Numbered from the stretch's first letter, positions 35,401 to 44,276 are shown. The stretch: 64,000 bases of DNA from Myxococcales bacterium (GCA_016703425.1 JADJCA010000015.1:1-64000); one strand, 5' to 3'. The notes: a model not told the origin generated them from the sequence alone. A program made the numbers and translations.

Positions 35401-36869
35401 GCCTCTCGGCGGCCATCGTGGCGCGGCACCTCTCGATTGGCGGGGAGCCGTCGTTGGCGACCGACTTCTACCTCGAAGCCGCCGCCGCAGCTCGCAACGG
35501 AAGCCAGCTCAAACTCGCGGCCCGATACTACAACCGCGCCCTCGGCTTCCTCGGTGACGATGATGCGCGCGCCATCGTGGCCCACGAAGCGCTCGAGAGC
35601 ATCCTTCGCGTGCTCGGTCGGCGTCGCGAACGCATCGCTCAACTCGACGCGCTTCGCAAGAGCGCACGGTCCGCCGGCACGCCGCGCGCCGTCGGCCTCG
35701 CGTTCGTTCGCACAGCACGCTTCGACCTCGACGAAGGCCGCCTGAGCCACGGGCTACCCTTCGCGCAGAAAGCGGCGGAGCTGGCGCGCCAAATCGAGAG
35801 CGCGGCACTCGAGGTCGAGGCGGAGGGTCTCGAGAGCGAGCTGCGCCGCGAGCTCGGCGACGTGCCCGGCGCTCTCGCCGCCTGCGACCGCGCGCTCAAG
35901 GCCTGCGGCGCCGAGGACGCGCTGGTGGTGCCTCCGCGCGCGCGCGCGGAGATCTTGCGCGCCCGCGGCGTCCTTCTGCGGCGCGTGGGTCGCGTCCGCG
36001 AAGCCGTCGACGCGTACGTCGACGCCATCGCGGTCTTTCGCCGCGTTGGCGCGCGGCGGCCCGAAGCCCGCGCGAAACACGTCCTCGCGTTCGCGATGTA
36101 TTGCCAAGGCCGCTACGAAGACGCCATTGGCCTCGCCCTCGAGTCGATCCAAATCGACCTTGGCATCGGCGGTCGATTCCAGCTGGCCAACACGCTGACG
36201 AACATCGGCGCGGCCTACGGACGCCTCGGCGATTACGAGCGCGCCAAGGCCTACTTGAGCCGAGCCCGCGATGCCCACGAACGCTACGGCGACCAAGACG
36301 GGCGTGCCGACACTTCGCTGGTCAGCGCGGAGGTCCACCTCGAGCTCGGCGAGGTCGAGGCCCTCACACCGTTGATCACGGACGCGGCGGCGCTGAACGC
36401 GGCCACCGACAACGCCTACGACCGCGTGCACGAAGCCATCGTCCGTGCGGCCCTCGAGCTCGCCCACGGCCAGGCCGCGCATGCCGCCGAGCTGGCGAAC
36501 TCAGCGCGCAAGCAGGCGGAGAACCTCACGCTCGTAAGCTTCCAGTTTTATGGTCGCGCGATCGAGGCCCTCGCCCGCGCCAAGGCCGGCGACGCGCACG
36601 CGGCCACGCTGCTGGCAACAACGGCGCTCGGCGCCGTCGAAGCACTGCAAGGAACTGAGTACGGTCTCGAGGTTCGCGTACTCTGCATGCAGGCGCTCTT
36701 CGCGTCCGGCTCCCCGGAGGCACCGCGCGCCCGAAACCGCGCCATCGGCTACGCCGCAGCCCTCATGCAGACGATTCGTGACCCAAGGCTTCGCGTCCTC
36801 TTTGGAAAGCGGCCGGCCATGCAGGCCCTCATCCAGCCGGCCCCCATCACCACCGTGGTTCGAGCATGA
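32466..36869 (+). CDS. Ser/Thr kinase fused to cyclase-like, AAA-ATPase and TPR domains
   Basis: 1,467 residues from GTG 32466, chosen from the promoter-like TAGACT spacing; an ATG at 32409 is also open. Kinase domain about 32-300: Lys64, HRD (His169, Arg170, Asp171), DFG Asp189 and SPEQARGERVDRRSDVYALG. Next (about 378-560) is a class III cyclase-like domain lacking the metal-binding Asp (VTLRLHGFEAL instead of DxxGFT), so it is probably inactive. A P-loop ATPase (GEMGIGKSALLGAF, about 616) of the signal-transduction type follows, then TPR repeats (about 1000-1440). This resembles large myxobacterial regulators that combine kinase, ATPase and TPR modules. It overlaps the patatin gene by 4 bp. 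Confidence 0.92.
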   Translation: MDSKGESDRPAGVPVRVAGSAPPDGPKELAQFEVVRRLGKGGMAEVFLARKRGAEGTFKLLVVKRILQAHGTSRRFRTMFIEEAQLATRLNHPNVVQVYELSDGGDEGQLLVMEYVEGPDLGMLMSSAKAKGTRIAPWLGAWIIGEAAKGLHYAHEKKDESGAPLEIVHRDVSPQNILLSYDGAVKITDFGIASAKLFVEETGVLKGKFGYMSPEQARGERVDRRSDVYALGVIFWEILAGRALHAGLGGEALLDIVRSGIVESPSTYARDVPPELESIVMTCLAPRREDRYASGRELTSAVARALLVRQVLIDASVLETAIVELVRRELPVLIDDEGAGAAIKHASSARLRLPSMAPMAPAALELEHEAAAESRPAPGPREVRHVAIVTLRLHGFEALGASDGPLALRTLDRLRGLLEEIAYKRGVRCWIWSSDFEARAVAGVTANTARAAADAAWLALDTHETIAGLSDDLPTTIGASIGIVRGIASGFRDAEGNLVRYRLHDPATHLADVISQATPLQKTWVAGGVYRLVRREFRWGDAPTLELPPRADVENVPPTMRIYTLQRSLSRDERIATMASVPSELVGRDVEKADLHASFIRAVMGHGTLTCRAVAGEMGIGKSALLGAFVAELPPNARLVKVECTPVKTELPYAVIGEAIRDAIGITGEEPYEEVVSLIARAGGGSAQGDASSPLVARLAELATNVPLGTGDDEDPAYRRRTVASGLRALLAAIALSQPLVFIVEGLQWADRHSLEILAELLRGNDPLPILVILVSRPDDHTAAILEGVVRVELRGLSSEEQVRLVENRLGVREGVRQVCADLLPKVGGNPFFLLEMVDALLERGALEIREERHEGSDPKFALVRRSESDQWQLPSTLEQLLGDRIRELPMAEHDIVNWLAIAGGPLGASHLVELSKSNAEDAIVRLAARGLCDRKGDLVDFRHPLTRDVAYKGLEPRDRTAMHRGLGLYLGQTTLGRGLSAAIVARHLSIGGEPSLATDFYLEAAAAARNGSQLKLAARYYNRALGFLGDDDARAIVAHEALESILRVLGRRRERIAQLDALRKSARSAGTPRAVGLAFVRTARFDLDEGRLSHGLPFAQKAAELARQIESAALEVEAEGLESELRRELGDVPGALAACDRALKACGAEDALVVPPRARAEILRARGVLLRRVGRVREAVDAYVDAIAVFRRVGARRPEARAKHVLAFAMYCQGRYEDAIGLALESIQIDLGIGGRFQLANTLTNIGAAYGRLGDYERAKAYLSRARDAHERYGDQDGRADTSLVSAEVHLELGEVEALTPLITDAAALNAATDNAYDRVHEAIVRAALELAHGQAAHAAELANSARKQAENLTLVSFQFYGRAIEALARAKAGDAHAATLLATTALGAVEALQGTEYGLEVRVLCMQALFASGSPEAPRARNRAIGYAAALMQTIRDPRLRVLFGKRPAMQALIQPAPITTVVRA

Positions 36870-38149
36870 GTCCTAGCAGCACGACCCCCCGCAAGCGGCT
36901 CGCGATGATCCTCTCGGGCGGCGGCGCCCGCGGCGCCTACGAGGTCGGCGTGCTCTGGTACGTCTTCGACGAGTTGACGCGCCTCCGCGGTGGCCCGCCG
37001 CGTGTCGACATCCTGTCGGGCACCAGCGTGGGCGCCATCAACGCGTGTTTTCTGACGGCCCACCTGCAAGACCCCATGCTGGGCATGCGCCGCCTCGTCG
37101 ACCTGTGGAGCGAGATCGAAATCACGCGAGTCTTGGGCTTCGGCCTGAGGCAGGTCGTCGGCCTGCCGCGCATCGCGCTCGGCGGCGGCTCGGTGGGGCA
37201 CGGCCTCTTCGACGTCCGCCCCATGGCCGAGCTCGTGCAGCGAGAGATTAGCTGGCGAGCGGTGGCCCGAAGCCTTCGAAAGCGGCACCTCCACGCCCTC
37301 AGCGTGTCGACGACGGAGGTGTCGACCGGTCGTACCGTCGTGTTTATGCACACGGCGCCGGACGTCGAGATCCCGCCGCCGCCACCGCGAACCTATTTTC
37401 GTCCCGACCACATCGGCCCCGAACACGCCCTCGCGAGCGCGGCCATCCCCCTCCTCTTCCCCGCCGTCCGCATCGACGAGGAGCTCTACCTCGACGGCGG
37501 GCTGCGGCAGAACACCCCCATCGCGCCGGCCATTCGCCTCGGCGCGACGCACGTCTTCGTCACGGGCAGCTCGCGCGAGGTGCGCGGCAGCGCCGCCACC
37601 GAGGACATGAGCCACGCGAAGGCAGCGCCCGGCGCGGCGTTCTTGCTGGGCAAGGTGCTCAACGCGTTCCTCCTTGACCACGTCGACGTCGACCTCGAGC
37701 TCTTGACGCGGCTGAACAGCGTGCTCGCCGATGGGGGGGAGGTCTTCGGTCCGGATTTCGCCGAGCGCATGAGTGGCCAAGCGACGAAGCGCGGCGGCAT
37801 TCCCTATCGGTACGTGCGGGCCTGCGTCGTTCGCCCTAGCGAAGACATCGGTCGCCTGGCGAGCGAGCACGTTCGCCGCGGCCAGTACCGCGGCGATCCG
37901 CTCCTCACCAAGCGCCTCTTGCACCTGCTCGACATGGGCGCCGGCGCCGAGGCGGACCTCGCGAGCTACCTCCTCTTCGACGGGAGCTTTTGTCGGCAAC
38001 TCGTCGAGCTCGGCCGCGCCGACGCGCGGGCGCGTCGCGATGAGCTCTTGGCCTTCTTCGCCGACGCGGGGAGCGGCGACGAAGGCCGCCCCGTCGAGGA
38101 AGGCAGCGGCCATTGGGAGAAGAGCTCGATGTTGCCCTTCGGCACGTAG
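36866..38149 (+). CDS. Patatin-like phospholipase
   Basis: 427 residues. The family hallmarks are complete: oxyanion loop LSGGGARGAYEVG, nucleophile elbow GTSVGA (Ser54) and catalytic Asp210 in DGGLRQNTP. These enzymes hydrolyse acyl esters of membrane lipids; members act in signalling, defence or virulence. No signal peptide is visible, so it is cytoplasmic or membrane-associated. It begins inside the kinase gene stop (ATGA overlap, 36866-36869) and is therefore translationally coupled to a kinase/ATPase/TPR regulator, which may control it. The DedA-type gene follows 51 bp later with its own promoter-like box. Confidence 0.92.
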   Translation: MSPSSTTPRKRLAMILSGGGARGAYEVGVLWYVFDELTRLRGGPPRVDILSGTSVGAINACFLTAHLQDPMLGMRRLVDLWSEIEITRVLGFGLRQVVGLPRIALGGGSVGHGLFDVRPMAELVQREISWRAVARSLRKRHLHALSVSTTEVSTGRTVVFMHTAPDVEIPPPPPRTYFRPDHIGPEHALASAAIPLLFPAVRIDEELYLDGGLRQNTPIAPAIRLGATHVFVTGSSREVRGSAATEDMSHAKAAPGAAFLLGKVLNAFLLDHVDVDLELLTRLNSVLADGGEVFGPDFAERMSGQATKRGGIPYRYVRACVVRPSEDIGRLASEHVRRGQYRGDPLLTKRLLHLLDMGAGAEADLASYLLFDGSFCRQLVELGRADARARRDELLAFFADAGSGDEGRPVEEGSGHWEKSSMLPFGT

Positions 38150-38180
38150 CGGCCGGAACGGCGCGCGCGCGCATCCGCGC

Positions 38181-38186
38181 TATAGT
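38181..38186 (+). promoter_or_regulatory. Possible -10 element (TATAGT) of the DedA-type gene
   Basis: TATAGT lies 14 nt before ATG 38201, in the 51-bp gap after the patatin gene. With a usual 6-8 nt distance to the start of transcription, the leader would be only about 7 nt. Confidence 0.45.
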
Positions 38187-38200
38187 CGCGGGCTCGCGCC

Positions 38201-38794
38201 ATGGAGGAGACGTCTTCGCCGCTGCCAAAAGATCCGCGCGCTCGGCGCCTCGAGGTCGCGACGCTCGTGGCGCGGCCGCTGCTTGGGCTCCTCGCCTTGG
38301 GGGCTCTCGTGGCGCTGCTCGGCCGCACCTTTCGCGGAGAGCTCACGGCGCTGAGTCACTGGGTCGTCGACACGTTTGGCTACGCCGGAATCGCCGCCGG
38401 GACCGTCATCGCCGACGGCCTCCAGTTCCCCATCGGTCCGCAGGCGTACATGCTCGCCACGATCGCCGCCGGGTGGCCGGCTCCGCCAGTCCTCTTGGTC
38501 GTGAGCTTGAGTTCCATCGCTGGCGGTCACCTGGGCATGTTCATCGCGCGGGCGCTCTCACGAACGCGGTTCGTGCGGCGCATGACGGAGCGTGGTCCGC
38601 TCCCGGCGCTCATCGAGAAGCACGGCACGTGGGCCTTCACACTCGCGGGCATCTTGCCGGTGCCCTTTTCGATCCTCTGCTACACGTGCGGCGTCTTCCG
38701 CTGTCGCTACCGGACGTTCGCCGTCGTGTGCCTCATTCGCATCCCGAAGCTGATGGTCTTTTACGCGATCATTCGCGCCGGCTGGGGCTCGTAG
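38201..38794 (+). CDS. DedA/VTT-domain membrane protein
   Basis: 197 residues with a hydrophobic N-terminal helix (LLGLLALGALVALLG) and the VTT/DedA pattern: GYAGIAAGTVIADGLQFPIGP, IAGGHLGMFIARAL, RFVRRMTERGPLPALIEKHG and GILPVPFSILCYTCGVFR. Such proteins act in inner-membrane lipid handling, and members are linked to phospholipid flipping. Its location after a phospholipase gene fits a membrane-lipid theme (inference). It converges on the di-heme cytochrome gene (36-bp gap). The stop is TAG. Confidence 0.85.
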   Translation: MEETSSPLPKDPRARRLEVATLVARPLLGLLALGALVALLGRTFRGELTALSHWVVDTFGYAGIAAGTVIADGLQFPIGPQAYMLATIAAGWPAPPVLLVVSLSSIAGGHLGMFIARALSRTRFVRRMTERGPLPALIEKHGTWAFTLAGILPVPFSILCYTCGVFRCRYRTFAVVCLIRIPKLMVFYAIIRAGWGS

Positions 38795-38830
38795 GGTGCC
38801 GTTGTCGCCGTGAGTGGCTCGCCGCCGTAG

Positions 38831-40645
38831 TCACAGCTGCTCGAGGTAAGAGACGAGCTCGCGAACGGCCTCGCTGGACAAGCCCTCGTCGCCGTGGCGT
38901 CCACCACCACACCGGGCGGAGAAGCGCTCGAGGAGCGTCGTGGCGCAGCCGTTGTGGAGATAGGGAGGGCGCGCCGCGAGGCCGATGAGCGATGGCACCT
39001 GAAAGACGCCGCCGGTGCCGACGTCGGCGTTGGCGTTGTTGGTGAAGCGCGGCCCCGCGTGGCAGGACGCGCACCGCGCGCGGAAGGTCTCCTCGCCGCG
39101 CTGACGTTCGACGTCGACGGCACGGGTGACGGGGCTTGAACTCTTCTCACCCTCGAGCGTGAAGAGCCAGCCGCGAAGCGCGTCGGTCTGCGCCTCGACC
39201 AGCGGGGGCCCCGCCATGCGCGTGACAAAGATGCTGTCGACGAGGGCCCGAACGTCGGCGAGATCGCCGTCCCAATGGTACGGCGCCGTGCCCTCAAGGG
39301 TTCCGCGCAAGGACGGCGTTCGACGCACGCCGTGAGGAAAGCTCCATACGCGACCATCATCGGTGCCATCGGGGTGGCACGACGCACACGCGATCATCCC
39401 GCCGGAATTGGCGTGAAAGATGGCGTGCCCCGTGTCGAAGCGGCTCGTCGTGGAGAGCGTGATGACCTTGTCGACGGTGCGATAGCGATTCACGACGTGG
39501 AGTGCCGCGGGCTCACGCGTCTGCACATACAGTCTCCCATCGGCGCCAAAGGCAACGGCCGTGGCTTGCCCAACGATGGCAGGAGCCTGAAAGGGCGGGT
39601 CGCAGGGTGCAACGTCGAGCGCGTCGCGGGCTTTGAGGTGGAGCACCTGGGGCAGGCCCAGCGTGTGCGCGTTTCCCGCAGCGGCGACCGCGATCTCCCC
39701 TTGCCAGACAGCGACGTCGACCGGCAGAACCGCCCCGCGCAGCAGCACTTTCCCACGACCGCGAATCGAGAGGACCGTGGCCGTCGTGCCAACGGGTCCC
39801 TGCGAGCAGGGTGGCGTTGCGGTGTAGTACGCGGGCACCGGAGACGCCGCGGGTTGGGCGATGACCTCCTGGGCGACGCCAACCTCGAGGTCGCAATCGA
39901 CGCAACCCGGGTTCGTCGGGTCGGGCGCCACGACCGTCCTCCACAAGACGGCTGCACCGGGGACCGTTGGCTTCGCGCCCGCAGCGCGACCGCGCGCTAC
40001 CTCGAACGACTCGGCACTGCGAAAGCGAGTCGCCCTTAGGCTCGCGCCCAGCCGAAAGACGTCTCGCAGGTCGCGTGGCATCGGAAGGCGTTCGAGGACT
40101 GCGCCCTCGGGTGCAAGCGTGACGAGCTCGCCCGATGCGCAGGCCACCCGTACAACGTCGAGGGTCTCGTCGAAGTGGATGCCACGAGGCGCGCTGCAGA
40201 CGGTGTGCAACGACATTTCGCCGGTCTGGCGCGCCACTTGGGCGATCTGGCCGCTCCCGCGCAGGACCACGTAGACGCTCTCGCTCGAAATGGTGACTCG
40301 CCCCGGCTCGGAACGCTCAGGCAACCTGACGGTCCGCACCAACGCTTGTGCCTCGATGTCCACAAAGTAGACCTGATCGCGATCGGGATCCGCGGCCACC
40401 GCGAGGCGTCCGTCGCTCGATAGCGACAACGTGCCGCCGGAGATGGGCGGCGGCGGCACGGCCGCGATCACGGTCTCGCCAAAGTTCGGCTTCATGCCGC
40501 CCTGGAGCCCCACGCCGCTCGGCCCCACGGGTGCCGCTTGCGAGTTCTGCGAGGCTGCTAGGTGCGTTGGGTGGGAAACGTCGAGGCACGACGCCACGAG
40601 TGCAAGCAAGCCAGGTGCTAAGAGCGCGGCCGTGACAACCTTCAT
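38831..40645 (-). CDS. Di-heme cytochrome c lipoprotein with beta-propeller-like region
   Basis: 604 residues from ATG 40645 (SD GGAGGAG upstream). Lipobox VASC. The middle (about 60-400) has propeller-like repeats (DRDQVYFVDIEAQAL, SVYVVLRGSGQIAQVAR). Two c-type heme motifs are CASCH at Cys420 and at Cys525, with His424 and His529. The C-terminal half resembles cytochrome c peroxidase/MauG-like di-heme proteins (GTGGVFQVPSLIGLAARPPYLHNG). It is likely a surface or periplasmic electron-transfer or peroxidase protein; true peroxidase ligands were not verified. It is downstream of the ECF/FecR operon on the same strand, 70 bp after its last gene, and may belong to it. Confidence 0.85.
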   Translation of the reverse strand: MKVVTAALLAPGLLALVASCLDVSHPTHLAASQNSQAAPVGPSGVGLQGGMKPNFGETVIAAVPPPPISGGTLSLSSDGRLAVAADPDRDQVYFVDIEAQALVRTVRLPERSEPGRVTISSESVYVVLRGSGQIAQVARQTGEMSLHTVCSAPRGIHFDETLDVVRVACASGELVTLAPEGAVLERLPMPRDLRDVFRLGASLRATRFRSAESFEVARGRAAGAKPTVPGAAVLWRTVVAPDPTNPGCVDCDLEVGVAQEVIAQPAASPVPAYYTATPPCSQGPVGTTATVLSIRGRGKVLLRGAVLPVDVAVWQGEIAVAAAGNAHTLGLPQVLHLKARDALDVAPCDPPFQAPAIVGQATAVAFGADGRLYVQTREPAALHVVNRYRTVDKVITLSTTSRFDTGHAIFHANSGGMIACASCHPDGTDDGRVWSFPHGVRRTPSLRGTLEGTAPYHWDGDLADVRALVDSIFVTRMAGPPLVEAQTDALRGWLFTLEGEKSSSPVTRAVDVERQRGEETFRARCASCHAGPRFTNNANADVGTGGVFQVPSLIGLAARPPYLHNGCATTLLERFSARCGGGRHGDEGLSSEAVRELVSYLEQL

Positions 40646-40715
40646 GGGTAGCTCCTCCAAACGTGCGGTTCGAGAAGCAAGTGGTCCGCGACCTTCGCGG
40701 CGGGTCAGAAATGGC

Positions 40716-41384
40716 TTAGCGACAGCTACCCGCGTACGGGCGCCAGAAGCCATCGCGACACTCGAAGGCCAGCGGTCTCTCGAAGAGGCACGTCCCGTAG
40801 TCGCACACGACGCCGAGCATGCAGCTCGTTCTCGGCGATGGGGGCCGTCCAGGGCACCACGACCGATCCTAATTCAAACATTGCCAAAGAAGTCTCGATG
40901 GCCCTGCGTCGGTTGCCGGTTGAGACGCGTCGGATGCGGCGTCGCTTCGCGGACCGGCATCGACCGCGCGACCCAGGCCGCCGCAGCCGCAGACGCGCCC
41001 ATCGCGCGCGCAGAGGGCTCCCGGCGCGTTGCACTCGGCGCCGGGGCCCAACGCGAAGGCGCTCTCGGGACAGACGCTCGCACACGCGGCATCGCCGCGC
41101 TGGACTTTCCAGCGCCTTTCGACATCGCAGACAGCCCGGTCGTTGCACTGGTCGTCGACGTTGGTGCCGAATACGCACCGCGCGCCTATGTACGGGCAAG
41201 ACTCGCCCTGGGCGACCGCTTGGCATTCGTCATCGGCGGGTCGCTCGACATCCTCTTGGAGAACGAGAACACTCGCGTCGTTTACCTCGCGCGTCTCGCG
41301 TGCTGGCGCATCCCACGACTCGAAGGTCCAGCCGCAGGCAGCGACGCCAAGGGCGAGGCACGCCGTGAGTCTGCTCGGGTTCAA
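40716..41384 (-). pseudogene. Cys-rich lipoprotein with in-frame amber codon
   Basis: Start taken as TTG 41384, overlapping the stop of the preceding gene by 4 bp (TTGA). Signal peptide with lipobox (LTACLALGVAAC), then Cys motifs (CPYIGARCVFG, VDDQCNDRAVCDV). TAG at 40869-40871 interrupts the frame, but the same frame continues to TAA 40716 with CPGRPPSP, SCMLGVVCDYGTCL, FECRDGFW. The paralogue one gene upstream has the matching CPAERPHQ, VTCDYGACLW, MECFANVW at the same place, so the amber lies inside a conserved module. It is either a real nonsense mutation, a consensus error or readthrough. Function unknown; exported. Confidence 0.72.
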
Positions 41385-42034
41385 GGACAACCACCGCCAC
41401 GGACGCGCCAGACGTTGGCGAAGCACTCCATCGTCACGCCGCCCTTCCAAAGACACGCCCCGTAGTCGCACGTCACGGCGGGCCCCTCGCACCACTGCCC
41501 CTGGTGCGGCCTTTCCGCGGGGCATCCGGGCTGCGTGTTGGCGGCGAGGCAGAGCCATCGCCGCCCGTCCGGGACTCCGCGAAAAGCCCCTGTCGTGCAC
41601 GCGCAGGTTCCGCCCGCCACGGGGCACTGAAGCTCCGCGTCGGCGGCCGGAGCCGTTGCGCCATCGGCGAGCGGGAGCTCACAAGGACTACCTTCAAGCT
41701 CAACGAGGCGCGCCCTGTCCGGACACCGGTGAAGGACGCAGACCGGACGAGTCTCCGTACCCCACACACCAGCGCGGCACGTCATGCGCTCCGTGCATTG
41801 AACGTCCGGACTTTCACCGTATTCGCACCCGTCCGTAGAGTGGTCGCAGGCGGTGTTCTCCACAGGACGCGCCTTCGGGCACGGCCACGGCCGCGCCGGC
41901 TCCGCTTCCGTTAGGAGAGGGGCTTCAGTCTTGTTGGAGGACGCCGGCATGGGGACGTCGGTGGTGGCTACGGAATGGCTGCAGGCGCCGAGACCGCAGT
42001 GCATGAGCATGAGCGCAACCTGTTTGCCCCTCAT
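41381..42034 (-). CDS. Cys-rich lipoprotein, paralogue of the next gene
   Basis: 217 residues from ATG 42034, which overlaps the preceding stop (ATGA). Lipobox LGAC. Conserved Cys modules include CDHSTDGCEYG, VQCTERMTCRAGVW and, near the end, VTCDYGACLWKGGVTMEC, shared with the downstream gene. The two genes are tandem duplicates. The repeating C..YG.C..../C..G.W pattern is typical of small disulfide-rich surface modules. Gene order and overlap place it in the ECF sigma operon. Confidence 0.75.
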   Translation of the reverse strand: MRGKQVALMLMHCGLGACSHSVATTDVPMPASSNKTEAPLLTEAEPARPWPCPKARPVENTACDHSTDGCEYGESPDVQCTERMTCRAGVWGTETRPVCVLHRCPDRARLVELEGSPCELPLADGATAPAADAELQCPVAGGTCACTTGAFRGVPDGRRWLCLAANTQPGCPAERPHQGQWCEGPAVTCDYGACLWKGGVTMECFANVWRVRGGGCP

Positions 42035-43083
42035 GGCACGACCACCTCGAGCCGCAGGCCCATCGATGCGAGCAAGTGCCCTTGCTTGGCGTAGCGCAAA
42101 CCTTCGCTCTCGATGGCGAGCAACCGGGAGCTGACCGCGATGAGACCGTCGGCGGCCGCTCGAACCGGGCCCGCGACGCGAACCGACAGCGAGCCTCCGG
42201 TGGCAAAGACGGGCGTCGCCGCGGTGTTTGCGGCACGGGCCCCTCCGCCACCTGGCAAGTCGAGTGTCGATTGGCCGCGCAGCCACATGGCACCGGTCCC
42301 CAGCGTGCCCCGCAAAGAGACCCGCGACCCAAAGCCGGTGGCCGGAATGGCAACACCCGCGAGGACCATCCCGAGCGACGCTTGGTCCTCCCTTGTGGCG
42401 CCTCGCGAACCCGTGATCGTCCCGCCATAGGATGGCGCGTAGTCGGCGCGGACAAAGGGCGCGACGATCTTGCCGACGCCCAGCTCCACGTTGGCCCCGA
42501 GACCAAGCTCGCTCCGAGTTCCCGCGAACCACGAGGGGCCGGCGTTTATGGCGACGTAACGAGACGGCGGGCTCCCGACCTGGATCGGTTGGTAACGCTC
42601 TTCCGTATGGATTGGCACCACCGCTTCCGCGGCGCCTAGCGCCGTCTCAGCAGCGATACGGTTGTCGCGACGATCGCGATCGCGGTCGATGATGGCGCGC
42701 ACCAGCTCGGCGATCCGTGTGGAGGTCAGGTCGAGTTCGTGAGGGGCCTGCGTCGCCGGTGCGACCGGTACGCGTTCGACGTAGTCGTAGAGGGCATCGG
42801 TGTACCAGGTCGAAACCACGTCGCCGTCCATGCAGATGGCGGCGGTCGCATATTCCGTGAGCGCAAGCTCATCGATGGTGGCGACGTCGCAGTTGGCGAC
42901 GGGCCCCACCGAGATAGCCTCCATTCGCAGCGCCGCTAGCTCACGCCCGAAACGCCACACGAGCGGATCGGACGCGTCTCCCGCGACGAGAACGCGAGGT
43001 CCGCCTTCGGCCTGGGCCAAGGGCGACCAAGCGCCGAGGACGACCGCAACAAGACCCGCCGAAATCCGGTGACGCAAGCTCAC
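42031..43083 (-). CDS. Exported protein with beta-barrel-like C-terminus
   Basis: 350 residues from GTG 43083 (VSLRHRISAGLVAVVLGAWSPLAQA, signal peptide cleaved near AQA). The start codon overlaps the FecR gene stop (GTGA). The first ~130 residues are a soluble region; from about 190 on alternating hydrophobic strands end in aromatic or Gly residues (RYVAINAGPSWFAG, APFVRADYAPSYGGTI, GSLSVRVAGPVRAAADG), typical of outer-membrane beta-barrels. The last residues (GLRLEVVVP) lack a terminal Phe. I infer an outer-membrane protein; no family is recognised. It lies between a FecR-like protein and lipoproteins in one overlapping operon. Confidence 0.75.
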   Translation of the reverse strand: MSLRHRISAGLVAVVLGAWSPLAQAEGGPRVLVAGDASDPLVWRFGRELAALRMEAISVGPVANCDVATIDELALTEYATAAICMDGDVVSTWYTDALYDYVERVPVAPATQAPHELDLTSTRIAELVRAIIDRDRDRRDNRIAAETALGAAEAVVPIHTEERYQPIQVGSPPSRYVAINAGPSWFAGTRSELGLGANVELGVGKIVAPFVRADYAPSYGGTITGSRGATREDQASLGMVLAGVAIPATGFGSRVSLRGTLGTGAMWLRGQSTLDLPGGGGARAANTAATPVFATGGSLSVRVAGPVRAAADGLIAVSSRLLAIESEGLRYAKQGHLLASMGLRLEVVVP

Positions 43084-44276
43084 GGAGCCTCCCCATCGAG
43101 AACGCGCCTTGCGAGGCGCGCGTGTGGGCCTTCGGGATACGCGAGCAAGTACTTGGCCGCAGCGCGCAGGGCGCGGTCCGCATCCTTCGAGCGGAAGCGC
43201 GCCTCGAGGAGGCGCCCCTGCGCCTCGCGTGTCAGACCGCCGCGGGGAGCCTCGTTTAGGTATCGGTCGAACCAATCACCGGCGGTGCGATAGTCAGCGT
43301 CGACGTCGAACGCCATGCGACCGAGCTCGAAGGCGGCAAGCGCCGCGGGCGCGGAGGCTGGGAATCGACCGCGCAAGTCTGTGAAGCGTTCGCGGGCCGC
43401 CACGAAGTCGCCGCTGTAGCGGGCATCGTTGGCCAACTTCAGAAGCGAGTCCGCATCGGCGGTGCCGCGCGCTCGTTCGATCCTAGGCAGCTCGGCCTTG
43501 TCGGGCTTCGTCGGCGCCACCGTGCGGCGCTCCGCAGGCGATAGTGCGGTGGGCGCAGGCGGGGGTGTTTCTTTGGGCAGAGCCGCCGACGGCGGCACCT
43601 CGGCGACGACCACGGGCGCGCAGGAAACGCGGAGCGTCTCTCCCGCGGCAACGCGGCGAGCCTCACCGAGGCGGCATCCGCTGACTTCGACGGCCCCCTC
43701 AACGAGCGTCACGACCATCGCCTGCGATGAGGCGTCCCAGTCGAGCGCGAACCGCGTCCCAGTCACGCGCACTTCGAAGGGCCCGGCGTTTATCGTCCAA
43801 CGGGTGTCGCTCCGGTGAATGACGTGCGCCTCGATGCGACCGTGTTCGAGCACGACGCGAGCGCCATCGGAGCGCAGCTCGGCGACGCGAACCTGAGCGC
43901 TGTCGAGCACGCGAAGCGACGTGCCATCCGAGAAGGTCAAGGGAACGGGGGCGGCGCTGGCGGCGATGAAGTCGCCCTCGTGCCCCGTGACGAGGCTGGC
44001 GTGGAACGTCAGCGGCCGAACGGACGCGAACTGAAGCGAGACCAGCACGGTGAAGGCGACGAGCGCTGCGGCGGCGACCACCGCCAAGCGTGGCCGGAAG
44101 CGTTCAACGCGCAGCGCGTCGCGCGGCAAGTCGCCGCGGAGAATGCGCGCGCGCACCCGCTCGGCGGCGCCAAAGGCTTCGCGGGCGCTCTCCAATGAGG
44201 CACTCGCGCGAGCGCCCAAGGCGCGGAGCTGCGCAGGCTCCTTGGCGGATCGGTCGCGGTTCACGAGGCCGGCCAT
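43080..44276 (-). CDS. FecR domain protein with C-terminal TPR region
   Basis: 398 residues. A cytoplasmic N-terminus (about 1-65) and one TM helix (LAVVAAAALVAFTVLVSL) precede a FecR domain: SDGTSLRVLDSAQVRVAEL, VVLEHGRIEAHV, WTINAGPFEVRVTGTRFAL and VVTLVEGAVEVSG. The C-terminal half has Pro/Lys linkers and TPR-like repeats (about 270-395). FecR-type proteins transduce outer-membrane signals to ECF sigma factors, as anti-sigma or activator. Here the sigma gene is directly upstream and overlaps by 16 bp. The start is ATG 44276. Confidence 0.87.
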   Translation of the reverse strand: MAGLVNRDRSAKEPAQLRALGARASASLESAREAFGAAERVRARILRGDLPRDALRVERFRPRLAVVAAAALVAFTVLVSLQFASVRPLTFHASLVTGHEGDFIAASAAPVPLTFSDGTSLRVLDSAQVRVAELRSDGARVVLEHGRIEAHVIHRSDTRWTINAGPFEVRVTGTRFALDWDASSQAMVVTLVEGAVEVSGCRLGEARRVAAGETLRVSCAPVVVAEVPPSAALPKETPPPAPTALSPAERRTVAPTKPDKAELPRIERARGTADADSLLKLANDARYSGDFVAARERFTDLRGRFPASAPAALAAFELGRMAFDVDADYRTAGDWFDRYLNEAPRGGLTREAQGRLLEARFRSKDADRALRAAAKYLLAYPEGPHARLARRVLDGEAP

